Notes: a model not told the origin generated them from the letters alone. A stretch of DNA of 64,000 nt from Clostridiales bacterium DTU070 (GCA_001513105.1 LFSH01000034.1:1-64000), one strand, 5' to 3'. Counted from the stretch's first letter, positions 21,760 to 31,933 are shown. Numbers and translations: made by a program.

Positions 21760-22671
21760 CTATCCTGTTTTTTTGAATTTTGTATATTTAATGTACAGCC
21801 TTTCCCTGTCAGGCCATTTTGCTTTATCATGCGGAAGTATAATCTTTTTATGCTGAAGTTCCTGGATTCCATGTTTAAGCATGGGTCCATCCTTTTCTTC
21901 CAGTATGTCCTCTCTGACTTCTATGATATAATCTGGAGTAACTCCTATAATATTGGCATCAAATGCCGCATGATGTATTTTACACAGGGATATTCCGTTA
22001 TTTACAACGGGATCACCTAATTCCTCACCATCCGGTATGATATGCGCAGCATCCAGGAGCTGAATATGCCTTATCCTGCAGAATGCACATTGCTGTGAAT
22101 ATGCCAGAAGTACTCTCTCCCTGAACGATTTCTGGTGCAGTCTCTGCCTGACCGATGAGGTTATGTATCTGCGTACTGCAATCTCCGAATTGCTGGAAAT
22201 GTTATACCCTTGCGATCTGAATAAATGGTTTTCTATTGTTGATATGTCGTCTGCTGCTATTGTAAAAGTCAAAGATGAGGGATTGTCTCCTATAATGTAA
22301 ACAGGCCAGACAGCCAGGTACTTACCCGGGACAATACCGTAAAAATATATCAATGGTATCTGTTTTTCCATGGCTTCCCGTAAACCTTTATTATCCCTGT
22401 GTTCAGGATCGGTACCCCTGTAACGGTACTGAAGAAACCCGCCGCTGTCTATCGCGTCGTCATATGGTCCGTCGTACACAGTTGTAACCGACAGCGGTAC
22501 TGATAAAGCCTTTGGCTTCCATATACCCTGCGGTCCCAAAAGGGTTATCCTCTGTCCGTCATATTCAAAACCTCTTGCCAGGAGTTCCCTGGGCAACACA
22601 TCCCCGTACAGCATCGTCTGCTCTTTAAGCCAGTTAAATGCCGCCAGCCTTATTCTTTTTTGCTCTTCCAT
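21760..22671 (-). CDS. HNH endonuclease, candidate modification-dependent restriction-type nuclease
   Basis: C-terminal HNH: CAFCRIRHIQLLDAAHIIPDGEELGDPVVNNGISLCKIHHAAFDANIIGV; N-terminal conserved module GPQGIWKPKALSVPLSVTTVYDGPYDDAI...YRYRGTDPEHRDNKGLREAMEKQIPLIYFYGIVPGKYLAVWPVYI. Confidence 0.82.
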   Translation of the reverse strand: MEEQKRIRLAAFNWLKEQTMLYGDVLPRELLARGFEYDGQRITLLGPQGIWKPKALSVPLSVTTVYDGPYDDAIDSGGFLQYRYRGTDPEHRDNKGLREAMEKQIPLIYFYGIVPGKYLAVWPVYIIGDNPSSLTFTIAADDISTIENHLFRSQGYNISSNSEIAVRRYITSSVRQRLHQKSFRERVLLAYSQQCAFCRIRHIQLLDAAHIIPDGEELGDPVVNNGISLCKIHHAAFDANIIGVTPDYIIEVREDILEEKDGPMLKHGIQELQHKKIILPHDKAKWPDRERLYIKYTKFKKTG

Positions 22672-22839
22672 GGGACAACCTCACAAAACTTTTATAAAAT
22701 CTTGTGATGTATTGGGCAATCAGGTGTTCTGATATTAACGGTCGGTTGTATTATAACATCTGTCGTCGGTATTGCGTCTTCTCAAACATAAAACCAGGAT
22801 TAACCGTAAAATAGGACATGTTTTTCCTGCGATATATGG

Positions 22840-22917
22840 TATAATATTATTGCAAAATATTTATTTTTGCTGTAATGAAAACTCCCCCCCTAATCATTTT
22901 CATTACAGCACTTTTTT
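22840..22917 (+). ncRNA. Candidate short hairpin RNA (extended -10 promoter, 13-bp stem, C7 loop, T6 tail)
   Basis: TGgTATAAT (TATAAT 22840-22845), GCTGTAATGAAAA (22869-22881) / TTTTCATTACAGC (22897-22909), loop ctccccccctaatca, then ACTTTTTTG. Confidence 0.35.
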
Positions 22918-22928
22918 GTTTGCGGTAT

Positions 22929-23924
22929 TTATTTTTTACTGTATTTTTGCCTCATCCGCTCAACTTCCCAGGTGACTTCAAACTTCAATGAGTCCGGTTC
23001 CAGGACCTCGGCATCTGCGCCGAATTTTAACACCCACTGCAGTATGTCCGGGGTATAGGTTGTTTTCTTTTCAAAAAGAATCTTATCCCCGTCAAGGTTT
23101 GTAATTTTATCAGCCCTGTATGCCTCGTATTCCTTTACATACCGTGCGCCCTGTCCCTCAAAAACTATCTTCATGGTTATTTCCTCATCACCGATCATCT
23201 TTTCAAAGCGGTTTTTGTTATACTCCTCATAAAAGTTTTCAGGGCGTTTAAAAGTTTCATTCAGTATTTCAACGTTTTTCATGCGTGATACGCGAAAATC
23301 CCGGATTTCCTTACGGAGATGGCAATAGCAGATCAAATGGTAACAGCCTTCCCTGATCTCGAGGTAATACGGATCTATTTTGCGGTTCGTCATTTCATTG
23401 TTGTTAAACGAAAAGTATTCTATCCTAAGCCTGCGGTTCTTTTCTATTGCTTCCCGTATGGTCCTGAGGTAGCTTTCGTTAATGCATTTTTCAAGCACTG
23501 CTTCGGAAGGGTTGACCTTCAGAAAATCAGAGAGGGAATCTATATAGCTCTGGTTAACAGGCGGAACATTTTTGAGCATGTTCTCAAGCATGTCCTGTGC
23601 GGTTTTCCCTACATCCAGCACCGAATAGGGTTTCAGGATCTCTTTCAGAAAATATATGGAAATAAGTTCAGGCACAGTAAATGCAACATTGCCTATGTTG
23701 TACTTGTCGGCCTTGTAACATATTTCTCCGGCCTCGTTTTTTTCCTCATACACAAAAAAGTGTCGCGAAATATCGTCAATATCACGCTGAATGGTTTTTT
23801 TGCTTACATCAATTCCAAGTTTTTTCATGTTGTCATGAATCTCATTAACTGTAAACCCTTCCTTGCTCTCGGAAAGGACAGAAAGTATATGCATCTGTCT
23901 TTCAATCTGCTTTATGTCCGACAT
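22929..23924 (-). CDS. WYL-domain transcriptional regulator with N-terminal HTH
   Basis: N-terminal HTH (ILSVLSESKEGFTVNEIHDNMKKLGIDVSKKTIQRDIDDI); WYL-type core LRIEYFSFNN...DPYYLEIREGCYHLICYCHLRKEIRDFRVSRM. Confidence 0.9.
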   Translation of the reverse strand: MSDIKQIERQMHILSVLSESKEGFTVNEIHDNMKKLGIDVSKKTIQRDIDDISRHFFVYEEKNEAGEICYKADKYNIGNVAFTVPELISIYFLKEILKPYSVLDVGKTAQDMLENMLKNVPPVNQSYIDSLSDFLKVNPSEAVLEKCINESYLRTIREAIEKNRRLRIEYFSFNNNEMTNRKIDPYYLEIREGCYHLICYCHLRKEIRDFRVSRMKNVEILNETFKRPENFYEEYNKNRFEKMIGDEEITMKIVFEGQGARYVKEYEAYRADKITNLDGDKILFEKKTTYTPDILQWVLKFGADAEVLEPDSLKFEVTWEVERMRQKYSKK

Positions 23925-24124
23925 ATTTTACCACCCACGAACTATATCGGAACATACCCGAAATAGATTAAGAATACGTTTTTTGTATTATGCTTAAAAA
24001 GGGCTTTTTGAATAAAAAGTATAAAAATGCCGGTTTTTCATGCATCTTTCTAACAATTCCGGGTATTTGCACGCCGATCATAAAAAACCGAAAGCAATAC
24101 AGGATAAGCAACTAAAAATAGGAT

Positions 24125-27100
24125 TCACTCATTTACGGTAACCGAACCCGCCCCTGTGAAATACAGTTCTCCCGCTGCCTTTTCCTTCATTATTTTCTCC
24201 CATACCCGGCAGTAAATCCTAATCTGTTTTGAATAATGTTTTACCAGCAGTTTCAAATCTTCTTCGGTTTCAAAATGGTTTGTTTTGTAGTCAATTATCC
24301 TCCAGCCGTCTTCATCCTTCAGCACCAGGTCTATCTTCCCCTGCAGGGTGACGGGCAGTTTGCTTTCAACATTCAGCTCCTCCAGGATCTGATCTCCATT
24401 CTCAAGTGTTATGGAAAAAGGAACCTCGGTAAGTTTTATCCCGGCATTCCGGATTCTTGCATAAAGCCCGCTTTCTTTGAACTCCGTAATTATTTCCTCC
24501 GCCTTTTCACTGTACATGGGCTCGGTAAAACCATACTGCTCCAGTATCATTTTCTTATAATTCTCAAAGCTTGTTTCGTCCTTTACCAGCCTTTCAATCA
24601 TTTCATGAACGGCACTTCCCCATTCAGGGCCAAGACCGCCTTTGACGGTATGGAGCGGTTCCTCGCTGATTATATCCGATACCGATAATTCCATATACGT
24701 AGGCTGTTCAGCAGATGCAATAAACTCTTTTATGCTGTTTTTGAAATCCTCAAGATCCTCCTTTTTTATCCGCACAGGTGTCTCAGGCTGGCGCGGTTCA
24801 GGAATTTGGACCTCTGGTATCTTATAAACATATTCTTCCTTGTTTGTAAAATCGAGTAACGGCTCCCACGGGTTCCTTTTGTCCGAATATTCACTGCAGG
24901 ATATAAACAACAGGTTCCTGGCCCTGGTCGCAGCAACATATAAAAGCCTGATTTCCTCGGCGTTCTGATACTTTTCTTCCGTTGCTTTCAGGCTGTCCCA
25001 GTTCAAAGGCTGGCCCACCGTTCTTGTCGTGAATTCGCCCATTTCCTTTTTTATTACGAAATATCCCATGGGACTTGATTCAGTTCTGCTAATATGGTGA
25101 TCGGGTTCAATATCCGGCCTTTTGCACGGGTGGGCAAGGAAAACAACTGGGGCTTCGAGGCCTTTTGCCTTGTGAAGATTCATGATTCTTACGGCATTTT
25201 GTTCTTCCCCGCTTATTTCAAGCTCTTCATCCAAATCGGCATCCATTATCGCATCAAGCCAGTCAATCATTGCATCAAAACTGATATAACCTTCAGCGGC
25301 ATCACGCCTTAACATTTCAAGGATTTTTATTATGTAACCACACCGGGTTTGACCTTCCGGCCCGACAAAGGTTAAAGGGATAAGGCCGATATCCTGCGCT
25401 GTTTTCTCAAAGGCGGTTACGGGAGGATATTTCCGCGACCATCTGAGATACATTGAGAGCTTTTCATAGGCATTTTTAAACAAGGCCCTCGTTTCTTCAG
25501 GCAAATCACCCGGTATTTCGGCATAGGTCCTGAACACTCCTCCCGAAAGTTTATACTCAGCCAGTGCCTTATCGCTTATGCCGAAGAACATACCCCTGAG
25601 CACAGCAACAAGAAGGACCTGGTTCTCAGGGTCCTTAAGGAACTTAAGAAGTATTATGAACTCTTTCAGTTCCTCCACGTCCGACAGTGAACTGCCTCCT
25701 GACATCTGCACGGGTATACCGTATTTTTTAAGCGTTCTTGCGTAGACGTCCATACTGTCTTTATAGCGAAGAATTATCATAAAATCCCTGTACGCTGGTT
25801 TTTCTGCCAGGCCTTTTGCTGTTTCCCCACCGGTCCTGGTAAGTTTTATGCCTTCATTGTCCACCGCATTACGGATTATCCGCGCAATATTCTCTGCATC
25901 CTGTTCTATGATCTCCTGCTTCTTCCTGAATTCTGCAGGTACCTTTACAACCCTTACGCCTGAATCGGTGCCTTCGATATTGTCATTCACAGTATTTACT
26001 GGGCTGAATGCAGCCTGGTATGAATCCGACTCCGGCGTCAGCAGGTTCTCAAAGGCTTCGTTGAACCAATCGCCCAGCGTGTTCACCGAGCGGAAATTCG
26101 CGGTTAATTCAGCAATTTCCCCGCCTGTCTGCAGAAACAGTTCCTTTACCCGGTTGTAAATATCAATATCTGCTCTCCTGAACCTGTAGATGGACTGTTT
26201 CGGGTCCCCGACAACAAAAAGCGACCCCGGATAAGGCACGAGCTTATCCCATTGCTTCTCATACACATCCTGCCCTGTTAAAAGAAACATCAGCTCTGCC
26301 TGTATCGGATCGGTATCCTGGAACTCGTCAATCAACAGGCACCGGTACTTTTTTTGGAAATAAAGCCGGACCTCGGGATGCTCCCTCAGCATTTGCACCG
26401 CTTTCATCAGAAGATCCTGGAAGTTAAGCACCGATTGCTGATTTTTTACGTACTCATAATACTCTACAGCCGGCATTAAAAAGTTCATTGCAATGTAATG
26501 GCAGTATTCCCTCCATTGTTTCAGAACAGGCCTTATTTCAGTCTGGGACAGGTGGTTTATCTCACCTGCGATTTCTTTTGTTTTTTCCTTTTCGCAAAGC
26601 CACCTGTTTAGAACTACCTTCTGTTCGGGCTCAAACATTTCAAGTATGGTCAGCCTGTTTATGTCATCGTCCATGTTAAAATAGCTGAGCATGCGGATAC
26701 TTGTCAGTATCCTGTGCTGAAGGTAGTCGTATCCCTTTTCAGGTTCTGTTGAGGGTATATAGTTTTTAGCTTTATACAGGTGCGGTTTCAGCTTTTTCAG
26801 GGCGGGTGCCAGGTCAGGTTTTTCGGTACGGTTTCGTACGATCTCCACATCGGGATACCCGGTTATGAGATTGTAGATATTCTCAAGATCCACAGGTTTC
26901 AGGCCGATATCGTTCAGTTCTTTCAGCCTTTCGGGATAGTCTTTTCGTGTATCCAGAAGGTATTGCTGCCAGGCCTGCTTGTGCAGCAGTACGTCATTTG
27001 CATCATCTATCTCTTCAAAATCCGGATCCACCAGGCCTTCAACAGGCCTTTCCCGGAGCAGTGATGCGCAAAATGAATGGATCGTGCCTATGAAACACTT

Positions 27101-27400
27101 CTCAATATTATTAAGTGCCTCTTTCAAAGTGTTTTTAAGCCCGGGATCGGTTTCCTCCCGGTAACACTCTTCGAGCTTGTTCTGAAAACGCTCCTTAAGT
27201 TCGCGCGCTGCTTTTCTTGTAAATGTAATGGCCGCTATATTCTCCACTTTGCATTTGCCCGAAGCTACCAGGCTTACCATGCGGCTTACCATGCTTGTAG
27301 TCTTTCCCGAGCCTGCGCCCGCCTCTACAAGCATGTTCACATTCAGTTCATTCCTGATCCGTTCGCGAACATTGTTATCCGGAACAGTATTGTTATTCAT
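24125..27400 (-). CDS. AddA-like UvrD-family helicase with C-terminal PD-(D/E)XK nuclease
   Basis: VEAGAGSGKTTSMVSRMV, CLLIDEFQDTDPIQAELM, MNLHKAKGLEAPVVFL; C-terminal LQGKIDLVLKDEDGWRIIDYKTN. Confidence 0.92.
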   Translation of the reverse strand: MNNNTVPDNNVRERIRNELNVNMLVEAGAGSGKTTSMVSRMVSLVASGKCKVENIAAITFTRKAARELKERFQNKLEECYREETDPGLKNTLKEALNNIEKCFIGTIHSFCASLLRERPVEGLVDPDFEEIDDANDVLLHKQAWQQYLLDTRKDYPERLKELNDIGLKPVDLENIYNLITGYPDVEIVRNRTEKPDLAPALKKLKPHLYKAKNYIPSTEPEKGYDYLQHRILTSIRMLSYFNMDDDINRLTILEMFEPEQKVVLNRWLCEKEKTKEIAGEINHLSQTEIRPVLKQWREYCHYIAMNFLMPAVEYYEYVKNQQSVLNFQDLLMKAVQMLREHPEVRLYFQKKYRCLLIDEFQDTDPIQAELMFLLTGQDVYEKQWDKLVPYPGSLFVVGDPKQSIYRFRRADIDIYNRVKELFLQTGGEIAELTANFRSVNTLGDWFNEAFENLLTPESDSYQAAFSPVNTVNDNIEGTDSGVRVVKVPAEFRKKQEIIEQDAENIARIIRNAVDNEGIKLTRTGGETAKGLAEKPAYRDFMIILRYKDSMDVYARTLKKYGIPVQMSGGSSLSDVEELKEFIILLKFLKDPENQVLLVAVLRGMFFGISDKALAEYKLSGGVFRTYAEIPGDLPEETRALFKNAYEKLSMYLRWSRKYPPVTAFEKTAQDIGLIPLTFVGPEGQTRCGYIIKILEMLRRDAAEGYISFDAMIDWLDAIMDADLDEELEISGEEQNAVRIMNLHKAKGLEAPVVFLAHPCKRPDIEPDHHISRTESSPMGYFVIKKEMGEFTTRTVGQPLNWDSLKATEEKYQNAEEIRLLYVAATRARNLLFISCSEYSDKRNPWEPLLDFTNKEEYVYKIPEVQIPEPRQPETPVRIKKEDLEDFKNSIKEFIASAEQPTYMELSVSDIISEEPLHTVKGGLGPEWGSAVHEMIERLVKDETSFENYKKMILEQYGFTEPMYSEKAEEIITEFKESGLYARIRNAGIKLTEVPFSITLENGDQILEELNVESKLPVTLQGKIDLVLKDEDGWRIIDYKTNHFETEEDLKLLVKHYSKQIRIYCRVWEKIMKEKAAGELYFTGAGSVTVNE

Positions 27401-30383
27401 AATCAGAAAGCCCCCTTAACGCTGCAAGAGCTTCAACATTCTTGTCGTTTCGCTTTTCTTCTGCCACTGAAGGAAGCCTGTGAATGCGGCAAACCACCTG
27501 GTAATCACACCACCGGCAGTCACCAGGGTCTTCGGTTACTGCGAACGTCCCCTCCTCTATAACAGTGAGAAGGTTGTCAAGCAGCCTGAAGAATTTTGAC
27601 AAGTCCTTCAGTACCCGTATAAAGCGCCTTCCTTCACCTTTTTTAGTTGGAAAAAGGTATACCCCTTCCTTTACCTTTGCATTTTGGGCATCCCTGTATT
27701 TTTTAAGTAAAACCTCGCATGCGTATGCGTACAGGGCATGCTGAATCTGCTTGCCTTTTTTGAAGAAATCCCTGTCGCTGAAACCATAAGTTCCACCGGA
27801 TTTATAGTCAATTATTCTGTAATTGTTCCCGTCCACCTGATCAATGCGGTCAATTTTCCCTGCCAACAGGAATTTTCGTCCAGAAGGAAGAGTAATTTCT
27901 ACCGGTGGATATCCTTCACCGTCCATTCCAAAAGCAAGTTCAAACTCAACGGGTCTTCCACCGTCGGCGTTTTCCTCCTCTCCTGCAAGGAAAATCAGGC
28001 AGGACTCCAAGATCTCTCGCCTTTCAATATCAAATACAATCTCGTTTGGCGGCGGGACTTGCTTTTTATACTCCCGGATTACATCCTCGGCAATTTGAAG
28101 TATAACGGCACTGTGGCCTTCCCTGCTTGGTTTTTCCTGTTTTTCGGTTATCGTTTTATAAAACAGTTCGAAAACAGCATGATACAACGAACCTTTCTGC
28201 AGGGGATCAAGCCATGTTCCGGGATCGTAAACCAGTTCATCGGGCAGCGATACATTAAGTATATAGCGCAGGTAATACTTATACGGGCATTTCGCCAGAA
28301 GCTCCAGCCTGCTTGCCGAGAATACCTCGCCATCGGTTTTAATTCCCAGGTTCCCTATATATCCGTCATAGCAGGTAAACCTGGTACTGCCCTGGTTATC
28401 CCATGCATTCCATCCTCTTTCAAGGTGCGGATAACATTCAAAAACAGACTCCCTGATGCTCCCCGCGAAAACCGTGTTAAAGCATCTGCTGAGCCAAAAA
28501 GAGGATTCATCTATGGCATTTCCGTTAATATAGCCCTCGGATTTTGCAAAATAGTCTCTTAAATCCGAATAATCCGCAAGGCTGTTATTACTAATCATCC
28601 TGTAGACCTGGAGAATGAATGAGGACGGCATTTGATCCCTGTTTTCAGCAGGATCAAGGCATGAATATGACAATGTTATATTTCCGTTCAGGCCTGCCAG
28701 CAGCTCAACAAGCCTGTATATGCTTTCATTCGGTTTTTCCCTGTTCTGAACAATTCTATCCGACAGTCTCTGTTTTTCGGCATCAAGCAGAACAGGGTCT
28801 TCACCCGTTTTACCCGGGAACCTGTCTGCATCAAGGCCTATGAAATAATGATGCCGCCTGTTTATATAAACACCGTTGTCAAAGTCGGAAAGGTGGATAT
28901 GACCACTGCAGGGATTTGATACTCCAATACGGAGGCCCCGGACAAAACTGTCAAGTATACGCAGTGCTTCACCGGTGTCAATGAATAAGTCTATCGAAAC
29001 CCGGTTAAGGGTCTCGACTATCATCTTTTTGGCTTCTGCGTCAAGTTCACTTTTTACCTCGGCAAACCCATTGACAAAAGAAGCTATCCCTTTCGCAAGC
29101 TCTTTCAATGAAACCCTTTGGCCCTGCGAAGAGGGAATCATGTTCAGAACGGTCTCAGTAAATTTTCTCACAGAGCCCAGTATCTTCAATCTTTTCAGTT
29201 TGTAATCGTCGTCAGGGCTTTCTTTCTGTAATGCTTCCAGTTTTTCATCAAGAACCGGAAGATAACGTTCCCTGCCCCAGCCAATACCCGATGCCCTTAA
29301 GACATTTGCAGCCTGGTACGGGCTTATCGTATCGCCGTTTTCCGACGGAACCCGGATTAGCTCCTGGTGCAGCATTTTAGTCAGGTCAGACACCAGGTAG
29401 TCCGAGCCAATCCACCTGATTACAGCATCAAAAACCTTTCCGGGTCCCGAGTTCTGAATGCTTATGCCGTAACTGAAAGTAACAGGTATCCCGAGCTGCA
29501 TTGCCTTCTGGTATAACAGCTGCGCATATGGTTCCCTTGTCGCAGCGTAGATGCATACGTTGTCAAAGGGTATTCCTTTTGTTTTTATATCGCGTAATAC
29601 CGCTTCTGTTTCGTTGCTTTCACCATAAGCCTTTTTTAAATGTATTCCGCTTATATCGGCGTCTTCGCCTGTTTCACCCGGAGCATACAAACAGGCAAAC
29701 GGGGATTTAGGAAGTTTTTTCTCCGGATAATCTGGACAGTAATACGAAGCCGGAGGATCGATGCCGTTTATCGGTTCATCATAGAGTATTCGTACCGAAC
29801 TGAATTTTTCGGAAATTAATTTCTTTTCAAGATAACGCAGCTTAATACTGTTTGGAACAAGCAAAAGCGCATCTTCCTTGCTGTCGGCCTTGAGAATCCT
29901 TTGGATCAGCCCTGGATAGTCTGTCAGCCCTTCATTTTCCAGCATCAAATCGTATTCCCTTATAATTCTTTTAATATCCCGCCCTTTTTCCGGGCATACA
30001 AAGCTGTCCTCGCTGATGTCATCTGTGTTTAAGCCTGCATATTTTATCTCCATGACCGCATTCCACACCGAGTCTGAAACCGACGGAGTGACCCGGATGG
30101 CGGTGAAGTATTCAAATTCATTGTTCTGCTGCAGGTTATATATAACTGCGAACATTTTCTGCCTCGACAAACCGTCATTGGCAAGGGTTTCGCTGCCGGC
30201 TGCCAGAAGCGGCATACCCAGCTCATACGCAATGCTTTGAATTGTTTCGATTCTCAGATTCAATACAGAAGTTCTCCCCGCAAGAGCCGCAATGATATTA
30301 CGCCCTGCCGTGTACGAAGGAACAAGTAGTATTTTGTTGAGCAACAGGTTTTCCCTGCATATGTCTGCTAAAGTCTCTATCAT
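27393..30383 (-). CDS. AddB-like PD-(D/E)XK nuclease family protein
   Basis: ECPYKYYLRYIL-type motif (LAKCPYKYYLRYIL), LAGKIDRIDQVDGNNYRIIDYKSG, terminal Cys cluster DCRWCDYQVVCRIH; overlaps the AddA-like start by 8 nt. Confidence 0.9.
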   Translation of the reverse strand: MIETLADICRENLLLNKILLVPSYTAGRNIIAALAGRTSVLNLRIETIQSIAYELGMPLLAAGSETLANDGLSRQKMFAVIYNLQQNNEFEYFTAIRVTPSVSDSVWNAVMEIKYAGLNTDDISEDSFVCPEKGRDIKRIIREYDLMLENEGLTDYPGLIQRILKADSKEDALLLVPNSIKLRYLEKKLISEKFSSVRILYDEPINGIDPPASYYCPDYPEKKLPKSPFACLYAPGETGEDADISGIHLKKAYGESNETEAVLRDIKTKGIPFDNVCIYAATREPYAQLLYQKAMQLGIPVTFSYGISIQNSGPGKVFDAVIRWIGSDYLVSDLTKMLHQELIRVPSENGDTISPYQAANVLRASGIGWGRERYLPVLDEKLEALQKESPDDDYKLKRLKILGSVRKFTETVLNMIPSSQGQRVSLKELAKGIASFVNGFAEVKSELDAEAKKMIVETLNRVSIDLFIDTGEALRILDSFVRGLRIGVSNPCSGHIHLSDFDNGVYINRRHHYFIGLDADRFPGKTGEDPVLLDAEKQRLSDRIVQNREKPNESIYRLVELLAGLNGNITLSYSCLDPAENRDQMPSSFILQVYRMISNNSLADYSDLRDYFAKSEGYINGNAIDESSFWLSRCFNTVFAGSIRESVFECYPHLERGWNAWDNQGSTRFTCYDGYIGNLGIKTDGEVFSASRLELLAKCPYKYYLRYILNVSLPDELVYDPGTWLDPLQKGSLYHAVFELFYKTITEKQEKPSREGHSAVILQIAEDVIREYKKQVPPPNEIVFDIERREILESCLIFLAGEEENADGGRPVEFELAFGMDGEGYPPVEITLPSGRKFLLAGKIDRIDQVDGNNYRIIDYKSGGTYGFSDRDFFKKGKQIQHALYAYACEVLLKKYRDAQNAKVKEGVYLFPTKKGEGRRFIRVLKDLSKFFRLLDNLLTVIEEGTFAVTEDPGDCRWCDYQVVCRIHRLPSVAEEKRNDKNVEALAALRGLSDYE

Positions 30384-30453
30384 ATCAATCCCTGCTTTTT
30401 ATGCCCGAATGCGGACTAACAGAAATCTAAGCCTGCCGGGCCCCTTGGAATAT

Positions 30454-30485
30454 CAGGTACCCGCTGCAAAAAGCAGCGGGACCTG
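30454..30485. other. Strong stem-loop between the MOP-like gene and the AddB-like gene
   Basis: CAGGTACCCGCTGC-aaaaa-GCAGCGGGACCTG (one bulge). Confidence 0.6.
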
Positions 30486-30527
30486 TCTTATGTTTATATT
30501 TTACTATATATTCCGGACAAAAAAAGG

Positions 30528-31874
30528 CTATTGTAAGGATAAAATTGTTTTAGCCGAAATGTACAGGTAGAAAAGCTCGGCAACCGAAGCACCAACCACG
30601 GCAGTAATTCCGGCAATGGCCATATCAGCGCCAAGCAATAATGCAATAAGCAAAATCAATGCAAGAGTTAACAGGTTAACTGCTTTTCCCTTGCTTAACG
30701 GTTTTGTGGTCTGGTTTTTCATCATTACCCCGGTCAAATACTGGATAAAAACTATTATAAACGGAAGCACCGCCGCTACCCGGATTACCCGTTGTGCAAG
30801 GTTTGCAATTGTCAGGTCAACGCGAATCCACTCGGTAAGTATATGCATGCCTGCAGGTGTAAACCCAATCACAACAAACAGAACGGTTACAAATGCTCCA
30901 AGCAAAAGGGCAAACCTCCTGACGGCGCATTCGGTCTCAGGTTCGCCGGGTTTAATGAATCCTATCGGAACCTGGTAGAACTCGGTTACCGGTGATACAA
31001 TCAGGGAATACAGCCCCCATGCAACCGAAAAGACTGAAATTGTAACATTGGGATCCGGGGTTTGACCCAGCGCAGTATTTATTATCGGCATATTCAAAGT
31101 ACTGAAAAACGAAGTAATGATTAACGGCCAGTAGAAACGCCATATGCCCGAAACAGTAAGGGTATTGCGCTGAATAACGCTGTCCCGTTCTTCAAATGCC
31201 TTAACAACGTTTTTAACTGTTGCCCTGATTCCAATAAGCGACGTAAGACCATCGGCATAAAGAGAGGTGATCAATATTCCGCCCGCGAGTATCGCAGCCG
31301 GTATGAAAGATAAATGGCTTACAGCTGCAACCAGGAGCATCAGGGTCAGCACCCGGACCAGTGAACATACGGGCATCAGCCATGTTTTCGAAAATTTTAT
31401 CATTATACCCTGGTTAAAATCCTTCAACAAAAGGCCTAACGGGTAAAGAATGAATACCGCAAAGATTCTGACCGCTTCGTCAAGAGTTGTCCCGCTTAAA
31501 TGAAATGCTTCGGCGAAAATTGCCCTTGTGAGGCCTGTAACCAGAAAAACTATCATTAAAGCTGCAATTATAATTGTCAGGATTACTGCAAACTCCCTTA
31601 CCTGCCTGTAATTCGGGGCATTATCCGCCAATGATGCAACTGTCGGACTTATCAAATGCAATGGGCTCTGGAACATCGACATAAAACCATGTGCAACCGA
31701 ATAAGCCGATATATAGACAATCGGAGAAGGAAGTCTTGCCAGCGCGGCATTTACAAAGGTTCCGGTTGAATTAAGAATAATGGCCATGCATATCAGCGGG
31801 AAGTAAAACCTGAACTGCATGAAAATCGAGTAATCGGTACGCGAAAAAGCAAAGCTGCTGAATTTGTGTCGCAT
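30528..31874 (-). CDS. Multi-pass membrane transporter, MOP/MATE-superfamily-like
   Basis: About 12 hydrophobic segments; NSTGTFVNAALARLP...VSPVTEFYQVPIGFIKPGE pattern. Family placement is by general impression only. Confidence 0.55.
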   Translation of the reverse strand: MRHKFSSFAFSRTDYSIFMQFRFYFPLICMAIILNSTGTFVNAALARLPSPIVYISAYSVAHGFMSMFQSPLHLISPTVASLADNAPNYRQVREFAVILTIIIAALMIVFLVTGLTRAIFAEAFHLSGTTLDEAVRIFAVFILYPLGLLLKDFNQGIMIKFSKTWLMPVCSLVRVLTLMLLVAAVSHLSFIPAAILAGGILITSLYADGLTSLIGIRATVKNVVKAFEERDSVIQRNTLTVSGIWRFYWPLIITSFFSTLNMPIINTALGQTPDPNVTISVFSVAWGLYSLIVSPVTEFYQVPIGFIKPGEPETECAVRRFALLLGAFVTVLFVVIGFTPAGMHILTEWIRVDLTIANLAQRVIRVAAVLPFIIVFIQYLTGVMMKNQTTKPLSKGKAVNLLTLALILLIALLLGADMAIAGITAVVGASVAELFYLYISAKTILSLQ

Positions 31875-31933
31875 TTAAAGTTGTCCCCCTGTTAATGTCA
31901 TGGCCATATTGTACTACTAATTCGGAATTTTTT

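Noticed and set aside
22772-22975. 67-aa plus-strand ORF spanning the hairpin near the WYL gene
   Set aside because: No SD, overlaps the stem-loop and WYL 3' end; a non-coding RNA or terminator is a better reading.
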